Source: SMWC01 sp964466315
GTDB lineage: Bacteria; Pseudomonadota; Gammaproteobacteria; Steroidobacterales; Rariloculaceae
Direction: 5' to 3'
DNA: 34,994 nt
Assembly: GCA_964466315.1 (NCBI GenBank)
Contig: CAYXNS010000028.1
Location: 1 to 34,994, forward strand
Shown: piece after piece, positions 32,264 to 34,994 of the stretch
How the letters are laid out: each line of letters starts with the position of its first letter
Position numbering within the stretch: the first letter of the stretch is position 1
The notes under the pieces: model-generated
Seen by the model: only the letters and a program-made list of their open reading frames with translations
Told to the model about the DNA's origin: nothing
Database searches by the model: none
Program-made: the position numbers and the translations under genes

Positions 32264-33478
32264 ATGGCAACGAGCACCACTCACACGGACGATCGCCGGG
32301 CGACACGGAATGTGATCGTGCTGTTCTCGGCCCAGGCCATCCTCGGCTCACAGATGCCGATCAATATCATTCTGGGCGGACTCGTGGGATTTACTCTGGC
32401 GGAGAACAAGGCGCTCGCGACCTTACCCATCTCGGTAATGCTGCTCGTATCGATGTGTACGGCCGCGCCGGCGTCCTTGTTCATGGGGCGCTTCGGCCGG
32501 CGCGCGGGCTTCCTGCTTGGGGCGCTCGCCGGTGCTTGCGGCGGTGCGATCAGTGCGAGTGCGCTCTTGTTGGGCCAATTCGAGCTACTGTTGCTGGGTA
32601 CGGCATGTACGGGGATTTATCAATCCACCCAGGGCTATTTCCGGTTCGCCGCTGCCGATACCGCGTCGGCGACGTTCGGCCCAAAGGCGATCTCCTGGGT
32701 ACTCGCGGGCGGACTCGTCGCCGCCTATATCGGCCCAGAGGTCGTCCACGCGACGGCCAACTACTTCGATCCCGTGCCTTACGCCGGTGCTTATGCTGCC
32801 GTCGTCGCGCTCAACATTCTCGGCGCCGTTGGCGTCTTATTCCTCGATATTCCGACGCCAACGCGGCGTTTGAAGGGCGAGCCCTCGGGACGCCCGCTTG
32901 GCACAATACTCCGCCAGCCCAGGACCCTCGTGGCGGTGATCTGTGCCATGGTGTCCTACGCACTCATGGTGCTCGTAATGACTTCGACTTCACTTGCTAT
33001 GGACGGAAACGGATTCTCCACGAGCCAGGCCGCGGATGTGGTTCGCTGGCACGTCATCGCGATGTTCGCGCCTAGTTTTTTCACCGGCTCGGTAATCCTA
33101 CGTTTGGGCCATCTGCCCGTAATTGCCCTGGGCCTCGTTTTGCTCGGCGCCTCGGGTCTCATTGCGATCAGCGGCGTGGAACTCGGGCACTTTTATGTGG
33201 CTCTGATCGCCCTCGGGTTGGGCTGGAATCTCGGCTTTATCGGTTCAACGAGCCTGCTTGGAACGAGTCATACGGCGGAGGAACGGGCGAAGATACAGGG
33301 GCTGAACGATTTCTTTATCTTTGGCCTCGTCGCGTTCACGTCGTTCATCTCCGGCGCGTTGTTGCACGGTTACGGTTGGGCAACGGTGCAGCTCGCGATG
33401 GTGCCGGCGCTCGTCATCGCCGGCACTGCGTTAGTTTGGTTGGCTGTGGAGTCGAGACGGTTTAGCCGTACTTCTTAA
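32264..33478 (+). CDS. MFS transporter
   Basis: A 404-residue inner-membrane transporter with about 12 hydrophobic helices. The loop between helices 2 and 3 reads FMGRFGRRAGFLLG, the MFS motif A region. A hydrophilic central loop (PTRRLKGEPSGRPLGTILRQP) divides the two six-helix halves. No substrate-specific motif was recognised. The ATG at 32264 is preferred over the TTG at 32237 because the extra nine residues add nothing family-like. The stop is three bases before the dispersed repeat copy E, which can serve as its terminator. It probably shares the transcript of the acyl-CoA synthetase. Confidence 0.87.
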   Translation: MATSTTHTDDRRATRNVIVLFSAQAILGSQMPINIILGGLVGFTLAENKALATLPISVMLLVSMCTAAPASLFMGRFGRRAGFLLGALAGACGGAISASALLLGQFELLLLGTACTGIYQSTQGYFRFAAADTASATFGPKAISWVLAGGLVAAYIGPEVVHATANYFDPVPYAGAYAAVVALNILGAVGVLFLDIPTPTRRLKGEPSGRPLGTILRQPRTLVAVICAMVSYALMVLVMTSTSLAMDGNGFSTSQAADVVRWHVIAMFAPSFFTGSVILRLGHLPVIALGLVLLGASGLIAISGVELGHFYVALIALGLGWNLGFIGSTSLLGTSHTAEERAKIQGLNDFFIFGLVAFTSFISGALLHGYGWATVQLAMVPALVIAGTALVWLAVESRRFSRTS

Positions 33479-33480
33479 CG

Positions 33481-33506
33481 GAAAAAAGTGACACGGCCCT
33501 TTTATT
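33481..33506. repeat. Dispersed repeat copy E / terminator after the MFS gene
   Basis: AAAAAAGTGACACGGCCC followed by TTTTATTT. It shares GACACGGCCC with copy C. It lies two bases after the MFS stop and within 10 bases of where the convergent cytochrome gene loses its family sequence. Confidence 0.6.
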
Positions 33507-33509
33507 TGC

Positions 33510-33700
33510 CCCTTGAAGTCTGGAATCGCGAGATCGAAACCGAGTTGCGAAGGTAGATTTCCGCTGCCATCGCTCCCATGGCAGGCCGCGCAGGCGCTCT
33601 GGTAGAGTTCCCCGCCGGTCTCCTGCGCGTACACGGGAAGCACGGCCGCGATGATCAATCCTCTGGTGGCCACGATCGTCGATGATCGCAGAGAAGGCAT
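33510..33700 (-). pseudogene. c-type cytochrome, 3'-truncated
   Basis: The frame starts at ATG 33700 (MPSLRSSTIVATRG). A signal peptide ends at VYAQ, and the heme-binding motif CAACH sits in GELYQSACAACHGSDGSG. The next conserved stretch, LGFDLAIPDF, matches the part of such cytochromes that usually reads GFDxPLPDFTDC, but the family sequence ends after IPDF (near 33515). The frame then runs through the repeat at 33481-33506 and into the antisense of the MFS gene. The normal protein would be several times longer. The gene lies 53 bases after the PepSY gene on the same strand, a common pairing in iron-uptake-type loci. The stub could still be secreted and carry heme, but the distal Met ligand is missing. 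Confidence 0.65.
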
Positions 33701-33753
33701 GGGAATATTATTTCGCAAGTCAGCGTGTTGGCGATAATGGTATACAGCGGCCT

Positions 33754-34923
33754 CTAGCTGCGCCGTCGTTTGAATAGTGGCTGAATGAGCCTTCTGTAGG
33801 CCAATGCGAGCCCTGTCCAGACCATGATCAGACTCGTGAAAGAGACGAGTCCCGCAACACCCTGACCGACAAGTCCGAGTGCCTCGCCCGTATGGAGGCG
33901 GCGAATCCACTGTCGCGCCCGGGTTCCGGTGGACAGGCTTTCGAACGGCTGCCACCGTGCCACATCGCCCGTCTTGGTGTCCAGAGCTAGGGTGTGACGT
34001 TTCTGCGGTTGACCGCCATCCCCCCGATCGATCGTGAAGTTCACGACTAACGCGCCCTCCGGGGGTAGCTGAACGGCGATGCTCTGCCAGCCCTCTACTT
34101 GAGTCGCTGCCCGGCTGAATAAAGTCTCCAGCGGGAGTTGATCGCTCGGGACCGGCGACGCCGCGCCACTTCGCCGAAGCGCCGGTTCTTGAGCCACGCT
34201 AGCGGCGATGCCCATCCCCATACCCATGCCTCCCGCGGGTACGGCCTCACCGACGCTCCGGTAAACGAGATCGTTAGCCCAGGGATATGAGAAGACGACG
34301 GCAGTTGCGATAACGACGAAGAGCGGTACGGCTGACCAGATACCGAATACGTGGTGCCAGTTGAAGTCACGCTCTTTCGAAGTGCCGGTCCTGTTCTCGA
34401 AGGACAACCGTGCCCGGAGCAGGGGCCACCTGAGAATCTTGGGTAGCCACAAGTACACCCCAGTACAGATTAAGAATAGAAAGGCCAGATTGCTAACGCC
34501 GGTTATGGCGCGCGGCACCGTACGTTGGGCGGCTGTGGCGTTGAACCACCGATGCCACCCGGTCACGGTGCTGAAGAAATCCCGTAAGCCTGGCTCCGGT
34601 TCACCTAGCATCTCGGCGGAATACGGGCTGAGATAGATCGTCCCCATACCTCGTGCCGCGCTCACGGCGACCGGTGCGCTGGGGTCGGAGAAGATCATCA
34701 TGGCAGCCGGCTGGAAACCGGTATGGCCGGCCGCCGCTGCCAGATCGTCGATCGACTGGCGGTGTTCACCCGGTTCCGGCCCCTCATAGTAAGCTCGATC
34801 CGACCAGACGATCATCTGCCGCTCGTACGTCAAGATCACGCCAGTGACCGACATCATTATGACCACCAACCCGGTCGTAACACCGGCAACTAGGTGGCAC
34901 CAGAACATCGTTTTCCTAATCAT
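33754..34923 (-). CDS. PepSY-associated TM helix protein (PiuB-type)
   Basis: A 389-residue inner-membrane protein with four clear helices (near residues 8-32, 140-165, 195-217 and 355-380), the layout of the PepSY_TM family. Conserved features are FWCHLVAGVTTGLVVIMMSVTGVILTYE, the WHRWF motif in the first periplasmic loop, FNWHHVFGIWS before helix 3 and RRLHTGEALGL before the last helix. His residues in these motifs are thought to take part in electron transfer for ferric-siderophore or metal reduction. A Gly/Met-rich stretch (GGMGMGMGIAASVAQEP) is an uncommon insertion in the large periplasmic loop. It is followed by the truncated cytochrome gene. Confidence 0.87.
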   Translation of the reverse strand: MIRKTMFWCHLVAGVTTGLVVIMMSVTGVILTYERQMIVWSDRAYYEGPEPGEHRQSIDDLAAAAGHTGFQPAAMMIFSDPSAPVAVSAARGMGTIYLSPYSAEMLGEPEPGLRDFFSTVTGWHRWFNATAAQRTVPRAITGVSNLAFLFLICTGVYLWLPKILRWPLLRARLSFENRTGTSKERDFNWHHVFGIWSAVPLFVVIATAVVFSYPWANDLVYRSVGEAVPAGGMGMGMGIAASVAQEPALRRSGAASPVPSDQLPLETLFSRAATQVEGWQSIAVQLPPEGALVVNFTIDRGDGGQPQKRHTLALDTKTGDVARWQPFESLSTGTRARQWIRRLHTGEALGLVGQGVAGLVSFTSLIMVWTGLALAYRRLIQPLFKRRRS

Positions 34924-34994
34924 CAGAAGCTTCCATAAGCTGAATCCAGTTACGTCGAGAACATTATGGTCTCTACGAGTGCGAAGGTTTTGAC

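Noticed and set aside
1..34994. CRISPR arrays, tRNA, rRNA, integrase or transposase genes
   Set aside because: No regularly spaced direct repeats, no tRNA-like cloverleaf and no recombinase motif were noticed on either strand by reading; a dedicated scan was not possible.

Overview
The window looks like a piece of a gammaproteobacterial chromosome, probably from an environmental or marine lineage and from a draft assembly. The evidence is high GC content in most of the window, Shine-Dalgarno-led genes, a P-II/AmtB nitrogen module with a sigma-54/NtrC-type control region, a TonB-dependent receptor, DksA and DmeF. A run of 10 N at 414-423 marks a scaffold gap. The first ~1.4 kb is more AT-rich and full of broken genes. 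No rRNA, tRNA, CRISPR array, transposase or phage gene was found.

Layout. 1-1480: C-terminus of a TonB-dependent receptor, a decayed glutathione S-transferase, and a possible tail of a PD40/WD40-like protein. 1488-3219: two hypothetical genes on the minus strand. 3354-8099: a 1321-residue membrane protein joining an AAA_35/STAND-like NTPase, a transmembrane helix, a P/Homo-B-like domain and a WD40 propeller, followed by an EexN-like lipoprotein. 8106-10014: an MscS-type channel and a SYLF-domain protein. 10052-11404: a wrecked M48 metalloprotease and a wrecked AgmX/PglI-type gene. They face away from each other, both have lost their 5' ends, and they meet within a few bases of 11120. This looks like the scar of a single deletion.

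11440-15938 (minus strand) is the most interesting part. It is a five-gene operon in which every junction is a 4-base stop/start overlap: TIGR04282 glycosyltransferase, TVP38/TMEM64 membrane protein, flavin disulfide oxidoreductase lacking the usual catalytic His, TIGR04283 glycosyltransferase, and a radical SAM protein with a SPASM-like Cys tail. The two glycosyltransferase families are named for arsenosugar biosynthesis, but neither ArsM nor a recognisable ArsS is present, so the product is open.

16042-19008 (plus strand): an adrenodoxin-type ferredoxin, then a TorF-family porin, glnK and amtB behind a candidate sigma-54 promoter and an NtrC-like palindrome. 19107-22673 (minus strand): an SDR reductase, then a two-gene unit of DmeF-like metal efflux and a ModF-like double ABC ATPase. 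22801-27706: threonine/serine dehydratase, a fused indolepyruvate:ferredoxin oxidoreductase, and a convergent DksA/TraR zinc-finger protein. 27972-33478: GT4 glycosyltransferase, MerR-TPR fusion regulator, acyl-CoA synthetase and MFS transporter. 33510-34923 (minus strand): a PepSY membrane protein and a 3'-truncated c-type cytochrome.

A short A-run/GGGACACGGCCCC/T-run element occurs about five times (near 11400, 19072, 29473, 30405 and 33481). Its asymmetric core is conserved, and one copy lies beside the cytochrome break. It behaves like a dispersed repeat that has in places become a terminator.
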